Origin: Auritidibacter ignavus
GTDB taxonomy: Bacteria > Actinomycetota > Actinomycetes > Actinomycetales > Micrococcaceae
Reading direction: 5' to 3'
Assembly (NCBI RefSeq): GCF_003703835.1
Contig: NZ_RDQR01000003.1
Span: 62,001-126,000 of the forward strand
Length of the DNA stretch: 64,000 bases
The translations under genes and the position numbers were made by a program. Shown here one piece after another: positions 23,772-32,830 of this stretch. The first letter of the stretch is position 1. Every line of letters starts with the position of its first letter. Below the pieces are notes generated by a model. It was not told where the DNA came from. It saw nothing but the letters and a program-made list of their open reading frames with translations, and made no database searches.

Positions 23772-24428
23772 TCACGCGATACCGAGTTCATTACCTACCA
23801 TCCCCCAGGTTTCGTCGGCAGTGTTCTTCTGCTCTCTGACTCTGTTACTCGGTGAGACCTGTTGGTGTTCCTTCTGACGCTGTAGTGCTCTCTGATACAT
23901 CTGCTCGTTCATCACTACTGGCATCGTCTCGTGGCCTGGCATCGGGTCCATCCCCTGAGACTTCATCCAGTCGAACGCCCGACGCATCAACACGTCCAAC
24001 TGCATCATCGTCTCCTTCTGCCACTTCAAGCTCTGTCTCTCCATCTCTTCCAGCTTGAACGGTCGCACTCGTTCCCGACGCAACTGTACTTCGTGGCTGA
24101 TCACGATCGCCTTCAGATAGTTCCTGAATTCCTCGGTCACGTCCTGAAACCTCGGAAGTTCCAGTGCCCGATCCAGCACCGACGGAAACTCCCCGTCCAC
24201 TGTCTCCTCGTGGTACATCTCCACCAGAGACTGCAGATACGGGGTCTCCTCCAACGGGTTCTGCCACACGTTGGGATCCTCGTCCCATGCGTCCTGTTGG
24301 GCCTGCCACCGATCGTGTTTGCGTTGCATCACGATCGGATCCCCGAACCGTTCCTCCCACAGCAGTTCTGGTTCGATCCTGGGTTGGTTCATCCTCGGTT
24401 CTGGTTCAATCTCGGGTCGGTTCATCAT
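23772..24428 (-). CDS. Hypothetical charged protein
   Basis: 218 residues from the ATG at 24428 behind GAGAGGAAG. It is soluble and rich in Glu, Gln, Met, Arg and Trp, with helical character (FRNYLKAIVISHEVQLRRERV, then KLEEMERQSLKWQKETMMQLDVL is interrupted here). It has no family motif that I recognise. A second long frame on the same strand at 23845-24360 is rich in Gly, Arg and Ser and appears to be a shadow. The neighbouring small frame upstream ends in the start region of this gene, so the two may be coupled. Confidence 0.55.
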   Translation of the reverse strand: MMNRPEIEPEPRMNQPRIEPELLWEERFGDPIVMQRKHDRWQAQQDAWDEDPNVWQNPLEETPYLQSLVEMYHEETVDGEFPSVLDRALELPRFQDVTEEFRNYLKAIVISHEVQLRRERVRPFKLEEMERQSLKWQKETMMQLDVLMRRAFDWMKSQGMDPMPGHETMPVVMNEQMYQRALQRQKEHQQVSPSNRVREQKNTADETWGMVGNELGIA

Positions 24429-24625
24429 CACTTCCTCTCCGAGTTCTCTGTCATCTCAAAAACATGACATATCTGAATAACTTCTTGGTTGACATAACGC
24501 CACAGGGATCGTTTGATGTCAACCCCTCGAATCTCTTCTTCAGTTCGAGCCGGGTTCATCACAGAGTGCTCTCGTGTGCCGGGCTCAGCGTAGAGTAGTA
24601 CCTCGAGGCGACACCGTATCGTCAT
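24428..24625 (-). CDS. Possible small protein upstream of the hypothetical gene
   Basis: 65 residues (MTIRCRLEVLLYAEPGTRE..., ending EMTENSERK). Its TGA overlaps the GTG-ATG start region of the next gene, an arrangement typical of coupled genes. The composition looks protein-like, but the nearest ribosome binding site (AGGGA) is about 12 bases before the ATG, which is far. No family is recognised. The remainder of the 300-base interval up to thiE shows no other gene and no convincing TPP riboswitch. Confidence 0.35.
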   Translation of the reverse strand: MTIRCRLEVLLYAEPGTREHSVMNPARTEEEIRGVDIKRSLWRYVNQEVIQICHVFEMTENSERK

Positions 24626-24736
24626 CAGCCAGTCCGTCCCTTGTTCCGCGCTGATCCGTTGCGGTAGTCTTTAAAGTGTCTGAGACCACAGTCGTATGGG
24701 GTAGCGACATCCGGATCGATCTGAAGGAACGAGCGG

Positions 24737-25447
24737 TTGGATCAAAGCAAACACCCGAACGAGAGCTTCCTGGAGTGCTACTTCGTGACCGGACGAACCG
24801 TGCCCCACCCCACTCCCGAGCCAGATGAAGCTGAAATAGAAGCGATCGTGGATATTGCTCGGCGCGCGGTTGCTGGTGGCGCGGGCATCGTACAGGTTCG
24901 GAGTAAGCCGATTAGCGTCCGTGCCCTGACCCGGCTTTCGGTCAACATTGCAGTTGCGGTCGAAGAGGTCAACCCGCAGACCAAAGTGGTCATCGATGAT
25001 CGCGTCGATATCGCAGTCGCGCTGATGCCAGACCACCATGTTCACGGAGTACACCTAGGCCAAGATGATTTGGACCCCAGACTCGCCCGGCGGGTCTTGG
25101 GGCCTCAAGCCATCATCGGACTAACCACCGGCACACTGCCACTGGTTGAACAGGCCAACGAGTATGCCGATGTCATTGACTATGTGGGCGCTGGGCCCTT
25201 TCACCCAACACCTACCAAGGACTCCGGACGCGAACCCTTAGGGCTACAGGGTTATCCCGCACTCGTCGAGGCCTGCCGAGTTCCGGTGGTAGCCATCGGT
25301 AGCGTGCGCGCCGAGGATGCGGGCGATTTGGCCGCCACGGGGGTCGCCGGTGTCGCTATTGTACGAGGCTTCATGCAGGCTGAAGACCCCGCGGCCGTTG
25401 CCCAGGAAGTCAACCAGGCCTTTGCAACCCGGGGGATCACCCGATGA
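24737..25447 (+). CDS. thiE: Thiamine phosphate synthase
   Basis: 236 residues from the TTG at 24737, eight bases after AAGGA. It joins the thiazole phosphate and HMP pyrophosphate to form thiamine phosphate. Typical TIM-barrel motifs: IVQVRSKP, VVIDDRVDIA, HGVHLGQDD (pyrophosphate and Mg binding), DYVGAGPFHPTPTKD, and VVAIGSV. The family more often has QLR-K where this has QVRSK. It is first in the thiE-thiO-thiS-thiG-thiF run and overlaps thiO by four bases (ATGA). No TPP riboswitch is evident upstream. Confidence 0.93.
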   Translation: MDQSKHPNESFLECYFVTGRTVPHPTPEPDEAEIEAIVDIARRAVAGGAGIVQVRSKPISVRALTRLSVNIAVAVEEVNPQTKVVIDDRVDIAVALMPDHHVHGVHLGQDDLDPRLARRVLGPQAIIGLTTGTLPLVEQANEYADVIDYVGAGPFHPTPTKDSGREPLGLQGYPALVEACRVPVVAIGSVRAEDAGDLAATGVAGVAIVRGFMQAEDPAAVAQEVNQAFATRGITR

Positions 25448-26637
25448 CGACGAACGCCTCCGCTACCCGCCTTCTCTCCCCCGTTGGGCACCTCATCATT
25501 GGTGCCGGCATTATTGGGCTGACAACCGCAATCGAGTTGTTACGCCACGGGGTTCCCGCTCAAGACATCGCGCTCGTCGACGCCCACCCCATCAGTGGTG
25601 CCTCCCGCGTGGCTGGAGGCATGCTCGCCCCGGTGGCGGAGGTCCAATATGGACAAGAAAAGCTGTATCCGCTCATGGCGCGTTCGGCTGAACTCTGGCC
25701 ACAGGTGGTGGACTGGATCCGGGAACGCACCACACTGCCGACAGGATATCGGTCCGAATCCACGATAGTTGTCGCCGCTGATCGGGCCGATGCGGCCCAC
25801 GTATCTGAGCTCCAAGCGCATCAGACCCACCACGGCATGGACGTCCGCCGCATCACCACACGCCAGGCCCGGACCTTAGAGCCGGGACTTTCCCCGCAGT
25901 TGGCGGGGGCAGTGGAAATCCCGGGAGATCACCAGGTCAATCCACGATTGTTTTGTGTGGCATCGCTTCAGGTACTCCAAGAAGCCGGGGTGCGACTGAT
26001 AAAGCAACGGGCAACGGCACTGACCTTTGACTCGGCGCGCTGTACCGCGGTGCGCCTGTCCACCAATGATGTCGTCGAGGTCAGTGGGAGCGTCTATGTC
26101 TGCAATGGCCTAGGCGCCCAGCATATCGCCGGTGTGCCCGTCTTGCCGTTGCGCCCGGTTTGGGGCGACCTAGTGCGTTTGGCGGTTCCAAACGACCAGC
26201 CGGCCCCAGTTGATCGCGTCATTCGCGGTTTCGTCGAGGACCGCCCTATTTACGTCATTCCGCGCACCGATCACACGGTTGCCGTGGGCGCCACCAGCCG
26301 AGAAGATCACCGCACCCGTGCCGGCGTCGATGGGGTGTATGCGCTGTTGCGGGATGCGATTCGTATCGTACCGGGGCTGGAGGAGTGCGAATTTATCGAG
26401 GCCCTCGCTGGGGCTCGACCGGCCACCCCGGACGATCTCCCGCTGCTGGGCACGGTCGGGTCCAACGTGATCATCTCGACCGGTTATTTCCGCCACGGGA
26501 TTTTACTCTCTGCGCTCGCCGGACAGGCCAACGTGGCCCTAGGGTTAACCCAAGACACTTCAAAATTTGCACGGAACGACGCAACGGATAAGGTAGGCAT
26601 TGACATCAGTGCCTGTGCCTTGGAACGGTACCTGTAA
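25444..26637 (+). CDS. thiO: Glycine oxidase
   Basis: 397 residues, FAD-dependent. The N-terminal dinucleotide-binding loop GAGIIGLTTAIELLRHG is at about residues 18-34 and SGASRVAGGMLAP follows; the C-terminal region ALAGARPATPDDLPLLG and YFRHGILLSA are characteristic of DadA/ThiO enzymes. It oxidises glycine to dehydroglycine, which supplies the C2-N unit of the thiazole ring in aerobic bacteria. It overlaps thiE by ATGA, and thiS follows eight bases after its stop codon. Confidence 0.93.
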   Translation: MTTNASATRLLSPVGHLIIGAGIIGLTTAIELLRHGVPAQDIALVDAHPISGASRVAGGMLAPVAEVQYGQEKLYPLMARSAELWPQVVDWIRERTTLPTGYRSESTIVVAADRADAAHVSELQAHQTHHGMDVRRITTRQARTLEPGLSPQLAGAVEIPGDHQVNPRLFCVASLQVLQEAGVRLIKQRATALTFDSARCTAVRLSTNDVVEVSGSVYVCNGLGAQHIAGVPVLPLRPVWGDLVRLAVPNDQPAPVDRVIRGFVEDRPIYVIPRTDHTVAVGATSREDHRTRAGVDGVYALLRDAIRIVPGLEECEFIEALAGARPATPDDLPLLGTVGSNVIISTGYFRHGILLSALAGQANVALGLTQDTSKFARNDATDKVGIDISACALERYL

Positions 26638-26645
26638 AGGAGAAT

Positions 26646-27711
<1,066 letters not shown>

Positions 27712-27715
27712 TGTG

Positions 27716-28900
27716 ATGACCGAGCACAGTCCCCAGCCTTTTCGTAGTCTGCCAGTTCAGGAGCAACGACGCACCGCTCGCCACCTGAATCTTCCCGATT
27801 TCGGGCCCGCCGAGCAACAACGCCTTCATGACGCTAAGGTGCTCGTTGTAGGTGCTGGCGGACTCGGTAGCCCCGCTATGCAATCGCTGGCAGCAGTCGG
27901 GGTCGGCACCATCGTGCTGTATGACGACGACACCGTCGATATCACCAACTTGCACCGGCAGATATTGTTCAGCACAGCCGACACGGGCCGACCAAAAGTC
28001 ACCGTCGCTGCCGAACAGCTCCGTCGTTTGCAACCGGACATCAGAGTCGAAGAACATCGCGAGCGTCTCACTGCGGAGAATATTCTCGATGCTTTGGCGC
28101 ACGTCGATGTCGTACTGGATGGTTCCGATACTTTTGCCACCAAGTACTTGGTCGCCGATGCAGCCGAGATCACCGGCACCCCGCTGGTCTGGGCGACAGT
28201 ACTGCGATACAGCGGACAGCTTTCCGTCTTTCAGACGGGAAAAGTAGGTCTGAGGGATCTCTTTCCAAACCAACCAAGTGGAGACGCCATACCGGATTGT
28301 GCTTCTGCAGGTGTCTTAGGAGCAACCACAGCAGTCATGGGTTCTTTAGCCGCAACCGAGGTCATTAAGGTGCTCACCGGCATCGGTCGCCCACTGCTCG
28401 GCTCCGTACTGTCCTATGACGCATTGAACGCCACCACCAGCACCTTTAACGTGATGGCAGATCCGCAACGCAACCCAGTCACGGCAGAACAGCTTGGTAC
28501 GACCCCAAGCACCTGCAGATCAAAAACTGTGTGCCCGGACGGCGATGCCCACACCCGTACCCCCTCTGAACGCCGGCGACTGTTGGACCGCATTTCGCAA
28601 GGAGACGCTGTCGCGCTGGACGTGCGCGAATACCACGAAACCTTGCTGGACAATCTCGCAGCGCTAGGACCACACAGTCGCTCCAGCCGCCTGGCAATGT
28701 CGGAGTTGACTTTGCCAGACGGCACACTTGAACAAGATGCCCCGCAGGTCCGAGATCTATTCTCCCGTCACGGCGAAGCAGACATCGTCGCGTACTGCGC
28801 TTCTGGCAAACGCAGTCAGCGGTTTGTTGAGGCCTACGCATCACTCGCACAAGCACACGGGGTCACACTGATCAACCTTCCCGGAGGAGTCTCGGGCTGA
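27716..28900 (+). CDS. thiF: ThiF/MoeB-type adenylyltransferase with C-terminal rhodanese domain
   Basis: 394 residues from the ATG at 27716, four bases after thiG stops. Residues about 30-260 are a MoeB/ThiF E1-like domain with the ATP-binding GAGGLGSPAMQSLAAVGVG, the DDDTVDITNLHRQILF loop and DGSDTFATKYLVADA. The last about 110 residues form a rhodanese domain with active-site YCASGKRSQ, which could deliver sulfur. Adenylation of the ThiS C-terminus is the expected role in this operon. MoeB-like proteins may also serve molybdopterin or CysO pathways; the operon points to thiamine. Confidence 0.9.
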   Translation: MTEHSPQPFRSLPVQEQRRTARHLNLPDFGPAEQQRLHDAKVLVVGAGGLGSPAMQSLAAVGVGTIVLYDDDTVDITNLHRQILFSTADTGRPKVTVAAEQLRRLQPDIRVEEHRERLTAENILDALAHVDVVLDGSDTFATKYLVADAAEITGTPLVWATVLRYSGQLSVFQTGKVGLRDLFPNQPSGDAIPDCASAGVLGATTAVMGSLAATEVIKVLTGIGRPLLGSVLSYDALNATTSTFNVMADPQRNPVTAEQLGTTPSTCRSKTVCPDGDAHTRTPSERRRLLDRISQGDAVALDVREYHETLLDNLAALGPHSRSSRLAMSELTLPDGTLEQDAPQVRDLFSRHGEADIVAYCASGKRSQRFVEAYASLAQAHGVTLINLPGGVSG

Positions 28901-29069
28901 ATCGCCCGGCACACGAGACATCAGCGCCGGTGGTATCACCTCACAAGCTATCTATCCCCAAGCATTATCTCGGACGACCTGACTACTCGGCGGTATGTTT
29001 GGCGCGAAAAATGCCGATATGTGACGGGAAAAATCATAGTCAGAGCGAGTATCAGGTCAGCTTCAACTT

Positions 29070-30002
29070 ATGAATCAGCCTCTCCACGTTACTGTTACCG
29101 GCGCCGGGGGTTTCCTCGGTAGCCACGTCGTTTCCCAGCTGGAAACAGCCGGGGAAAAAGTCACCGCGCTAGCGGATGCCAACGATTGCGATATCACCGA
29201 TGCCCAGGACGTGGAGCAAACCATCGGGCCCTGCGATGTCATCATCCACTGCGCAGCGATGGTGACTATTGAAGACCAGGTGAAACCGCAGGTACGAGCC
29301 GTCAACGTCGAAGGCACCGCCAATATCCTGGAAGCGGCGCGTCGTCACCAGGCTCGTCTGGTGTATGTGTCGTCCGTTCATGCCCTCACCGAGGCTCCGA
29401 CCGGCGTCGTGATGGAAGAACCGGAGTCGTTCGACCCCGACACCGTCTTCGGTGGGTATGCCAAAACCAAAGCCGAGGCAGCGGCCCTTGTCATGGAAGC
29501 TGATGACGTCGATCGGGTCATCATTCATCCTTCAGGGCTGTTAGGCCCGAACGATCCCGGGGCAACAAACCTGACGACACTGGTGCAACGCCTGGTGGAT
29601 GGAGAACTGGGAGTGGTGGTCAAAGGTGGCTATGACATGGTCGACGTGCGTGACGTGGCCGCTTGCGTGGTCAAAGCCTGTCGCACCGGTTCGGGACCCT
29701 ATCTGGCAACCGGTGGCTACATGAGCCTGCGTCAACTCGGACGGATTGTCACCAACTTGGTCGATCGACGTGACCCCCTGACATTGCCGTTGTGGGTGGC
29801 TCGGGCAACAGCGGTGCCGGTCAAAGGTGTCGCGCGTCTCTTCGGACGGCCCCCGCTATTTACCAAGTATTCTCTCTATACCCTGAGCTCAGGAAACCGT
29901 TTCAAAAATGCCAAGGCCCGCCGTGAGCTGGGGTTCGAGCCTCGTCCACTGGAAGAAACCTTGAGCGATATGGTGGACGAGCGACAGTCGCAACAAGACT
30001 GA
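29070..30002 (+). CDS. NAD(P)-dependent epimerase/dehydratase (extended SDR)
   Basis: 310 residues. Rossmann N-terminus VTGAGGFLGSHVVSQLE (TGxxGxxG motif, residues 9-16), CDVIIHCAAMV, VNVEGTANILEAA, YVSSVHAL and the catalytic YAKTKAEAA (YxxxK, near residue 130). It resembles dihydroflavonol reductase or 3-beta-HSD-like extended SDR proteins of actinobacteria. It probably reduces a sugar nucleotide, sterol-like or keto substrate; this cannot be decided from sequence. It follows the thiamine operon after a 170-base gap. Confidence 0.82.
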   Translation: MNQPLHVTVTGAGGFLGSHVVSQLETAGEKVTALADANDCDITDAQDVEQTIGPCDVIIHCAAMVTIEDQVKPQVRAVNVEGTANILEAARRHQARLVYVSSVHALTEAPTGVVMEEPESFDPDTVFGGYAKTKAEAAALVMEADDVDRVIIHPSGLLGPNDPGATNLTTLVQRLVDGELGVVVKGGYDMVDVRDVAACVVKACRTGSGPYLATGGYMSLRQLGRIVTNLVDRRDPLTLPLWVARATAVPVKGVARLFGRPPLFTKYSLYTLSSGNRFKNAKARRELGFEPRPLEETLSDMVDERQSQQD

Positions 30003-30263
30003 CGCGGCCTTCCTCAAGCACCTGAAGCACCCGCCCTGTCTGTTTCTCGTCGGGCCTGTCCTCGGTAGTCAGGAGGGGCCCGAGGCATGATGCCGTCAGG
30101 ACCGGCCCCATTGTGAGGCGAATGTCGCCATGATCGACACCGATCTCAAAATTTCAGGGTGAGATGTCGACCACAACTTTATGTTGTCCGTGGTTTTCCG
30201 TACGAATGAAAGGACCAACGGTTCATTACCGATACCGACCGCTACCACAAGGAAGTGATCACC

Positions 30264-30512
30264 ATGGGACCGTTCATCGCGTTGGTCATTTTGGGTGCCA
30301 TCACGCTCTTTGCACTGTTGGGGACTCGCCCTATCTCGACGCTGTTGACTCTGCTTCAGCTGGGATTGTTTTTCTTGGCAGGATTCACCATCATCTATTC
30401 AACCGGTGCTGAATATCCGGCATGGGGCCATGCTGTCCTCTACTCAGCCGGATGGATCTTGATCACAGCGTGCCGTTCCGGACTGATCGGGGCCCTGATG
30501 AGAGACCGATGA
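30264..30512 (+). CDS. Small membrane protein of unknown function
   Basis: 82 residues from the ATG at 30264, eight bases after AAGGAAG. There are three hydrophobic segments (IALVILGAITLFALLG, then TLLTLLQLGLFFLAGFTIIY, and GHAVLYSAGWILITA). It is a small polytopic protein with a basic C-terminus. No family is recognised. The 260 bases between the SDR gene and this gene show no other coding sequence. Confidence 0.6.
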   Translation: MGPFIALVILGAITLFALLGTRPISTLLTLLQLGLFFLAGFTIIYSTGAEYPAWGHAVLYSAGWILITACRSGLIGALMRDR

Positions 30513-30569
30513 CACTGCACAGTCCACGTCCGAGATCGCCACGAAGCAAGCACCAGAAAATTTCAACCT

Positions 30570-30608
30570 GAAACGTCCTCGTTCCAGTGCTCCGGACGAG
30601 GACGTTTC
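30570..30608 (+). terminator. Perfect 13-bp terminator hairpin
   Basis: Arms 30570-30582 and 30596-30608 pair fully, enclosing a 13-nt loop. It probably ends the small membrane protein transcript. The stem core AAACGTCC recurs in another terminator at 32632. Confidence 0.75.
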
Positions 30609-30658
30609 ATTGTCGTTGTATTGGCCTCCGGCTGAAGCAGACGCAGGTTCGACGCACG

Positions 30659-30693
30659 AGAAAGCGCCCACCACTAACGGGCGGGCGCTTTCT
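30659..30693 (-). terminator. Perfect 11-bp terminator hairpin of the permease gene
   Basis: Arms 30659-30669 and 30683-30693 pair fully. It lies eleven bases beyond the permease stop codon on the minus strand and ends that transcript. Confidence 0.75.
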
Positions 30694-30703
30694 CCGTGCT
30701 CAT

Positions 30704-32170
30704 CTAACGGCCGCCCGGTTCCGAACCATCCTCCGGTGCCCGCTTAGTCTCAGTCTGGCCAGGTTCCCCTCCCTCAGTGCTGGCCTGCTGCTGTTCAGCA
30801 GCAAACTCGTCCGAGGCATCATGGGGCGAAGGCTCCGCAAAGAGACCGTCATCTTCTCCCTTGAAGAAGTCCTTCGTGTAGATGAGCAGGCACAGAATGA
30901 TACCTGCCACAAAGCCCCAGCTTGCTCCCATGGTGGCAAGAATTGCTGCGGTCACCCCAGCGATACCAAGGTCGGTTTTCGAGCGTGCCTCGGTAATACC
31001 AACTCGAATTGACACAAAGCCCTGCACCAGCAGGGTCAGTACCAGTGCGACCCCGAGCACCGGCTCCATCAACGTCACGATCGGCAAGAGCCAAAGACCC
31101 GTATTCGTTCCCAACCGGAACGAACCCGCCCCGCTGAAAATCGATTGCATCGCCTTCGGGCCCTTCTTGTACCGCTCCGAAGTTGTCACGTGCATGGCAG
31201 CCCAAAGCGGACCACACATCGCGGTGTCGGGCCCGAAGATACTCATCAAAACGTTTCGACCACCGAAAATCAGGTGCCCACGGTTGGGGTTATAGCGAAC
31301 GTTCTCATCGGTACGCACCACGTTTGCTTCGTCCAGCACAGCGCGTGCCTGCAGGACATCGCCGAAGACGACGATGTAGGCAGCCAGCACCGTGGGAATT
31401 GCAGTGAGGAACATCCCGATCGGTGGCATACCCAGACCAAACACCGTGTATTCAGTGAATAGCGTGTTGAAATCAGGGGTGCTGAAACCCCACTCGACTT
31501 CAGGCCAAGGTACTTCGTTAAACAGCGGAGCGATAACCACAGCCAGGAGCATGGCGGGCAGAATGCCGAGGCTACCGATGAAAGCCAGGACCCCGGATTT
31601 ACGTTGCCACATCTGGAAGTGTTTTGAGTACAACAAGAAAAATGCGATACCGACGCAGATAGTGATCGTCCAAGGGAAGTCCTCAAATTGCCCGCCCGCG
31701 GAGAAGACTCCCTGCACGGCTGCTAGTCCAGCACCGACGACGATGCCGGCGCGCAGTGCGTTCGGCACGAATCGCACCACCTTTGAGGCGAGCCCCGTGA
31801 CACCCAGCGTCAGCGACAGCACCCCCAACACCAGCTGGAACGAAACCAGCGCATGGACCCGCTGTTCCACTGGGAACGATTCAAGATATAGCGCCAACAG
31901 TGGAATCGCTGGGGTGATCCAGCCAGGGACGACCGGGTCACCGAGCATGTGATGGGTGAGGTAGAGCAAGCCGTTGAGAATCACGATCGCAAGCGCAGCC
32001 TCAAACGGCATTTCGAGCAGCTCGGTCATCAACGGAATGGCGGAGAGGTCAACCGCACACATTACGAGACCCTGCGTGTAGTCTCGCCATTCAAATCGGT
32101 AGTGCAAGAAGGGTAGCCGAACGTCAAACGGTCCCGCCTTCCACGGTTTCGCATATCGACGCGTCATCAT
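30704..32170 (-). CDS. NCS2-like permease (xanthine/uracil transporter superfamily)
   Basis: 488 residues behind GAGGAG, with about twelve to thirteen hydrophobic helices. It is an inner-membrane transporter. QLVLGVLSLTLGVTGLASKVVRFVP is close to the NCS2 signature region (helix 3-4), and GLGMPPIGMFLTAIPTVLAAYIV and GPDTAMCGPLWAAMH match later parts. The substrate could be a purine, pyrimidine or a related anion; it is more distant than canonical UraA or PbuX. The C-terminal 45 residues are polar and Glu-rich. A long upstream gap may hold its control region. Confidence 0.72.
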   Translation of the reverse strand: MMTRRYAKPWKAGPFDVRLPFLHYRFEWRDYTQGLVMCAVDLSAIPLMTELLEMPFEAALAIVILNGLLYLTHHMLGDPVVPGWITPAIPLLALYLESFPVEQRVHALVSFQLVLGVLSLTLGVTGLASKVVRFVPNALRAGIVVGAGLAAVQGVFSAGGQFEDFPWTITICVGIAFFLLYSKHFQMWQRKSGVLAFIGSLGILPAMLLAVVIAPLFNEVPWPEVEWGFSTPDFNTLFTEYTVFGLGMPPIGMFLTAIPTVLAAYIVVFGDVLQARAVLDEANVVRTDENVRYNPNRGHLIFGGRNVLMSIFGPDTAMCGPLWAAMHVTTSERYKKGPKAMQSIFSGAGSFRLGTNTGLWLLPIVTLMEPVLGVALVLTLLVQGFVSIRVGITEARSKTDLGIAGVTAAILATMGASWGFVAGIILCLLIYTKDFFKGEDDGLFAEPSPHDASDEFAAEQQQASTEGGEPGQTETKRAPEDGSEPGGR

Positions 32171-32631
32171 ATAACTCCTCTATGCCATGACGAAACGCCG
32201 CTCTTCGGAATGGGTGTGAGGCGAGATCGGGTTTCGCAGTGGGTGTATTTGTATCCTGAGAGACTTCGAGGTCCTGAAGAATCAGGGGCACTGAACCACA
32301 CGATTCCACGGACCTCGACGACGTCTGATTCTAGTTCCTGCTACCGTGGTACGGATAATTACTGCCAGCACTGTGAGGTACTACTCAAATCGATCTGGCT
32401 TGGCCTGGGGCCAGAGGCGTCCGCACCCCGATAACGACCTCGTGAGAAGGCACGCCATCGTCGGTGGCCGAATACCTAGCCCGCCCCCTGAGAACTCGAG
32501 ATATAAACAGTTAAGGCGCACTAGCCCACCTTGTTCGGTCTCAAGATAGCGTCTCAGACGGTTGCAGGGTGCTAGTAGTTGCTTACGGCATTGGTTGTGC
32601 CCAGTTACTGGGGGAGGGAACCTTTAACGCA
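32171..32631. other. Intergenic region without a supported gene
   Basis: Between the permease gene and the tRNA-Asn terminator there are 460 bases. Short open frames exist on both strands, but none has a ribosome binding site or protein-like composition. No repeat or recognisable riboswitch is seen. The part next to 32170 should hold the permease promoter, which I could not define. Confidence 0.5.
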
Positions 32632-32668
32632 AAACGTCCCCGCCCGGGAGTTCCGAACGGGGACGTTT
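32632..32668 (-). terminator. Perfect 11-bp terminator of tRNA-Asn
   Basis: Arms 32632-32642 and 32658-32668 pair fully around a 15-nt loop, eight bases beyond the tRNA 3' end on the minus strand. Confidence 0.75.
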
Positions 32669-32676
32669 CCTCACAG

Positions 32677-32748
32677 CTCCCCCAGCTGGATTCGAACCAG
32701 CAACCCTTCGATTAACAGTCGAATGCTCTGCCGTTGAGCTATGGAGGA
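32677..32748 (-). tRNA. tRNA-Asn(GUU)
   Basis: A 72-nt cloverleaf on the minus strand: acceptor UCCUCCA with UGGGGGA, discriminator G, D arm AGCUCAACGGCAGAGC, anticodon loop CUGUUAA (anticodon GUU), and T arm GCUGGUUCGAAUCCAGC. No encoded CCA. It lies beside dnaG, with a perfect terminator directly after. Confidence 0.95.
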
Positions 32749-32830
32749 AAGCAACGGATAATCACTTTAGCAGAAGAAATCCGAAGTGTGAAATCGAGGT
32801 GACATCGGCTAATCTGTGAGGCTGGGGGTC

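Noticed and set aside
23845-24360. 171-codon leftward frame rich in Gly, Arg and Ser
   Set aside because: It overlaps the 218-residue hypothetical gene almost fully on the same strand, and has biased composition without a ribosome binding site.
24660-24736. TPP riboswitch before thiE
   Set aside because: Only CTGAGA and a GATCCGG-like string resemble the thi box. The paired core with GGGGTGC and the CCTGATCTGG-like segment in order is missing.
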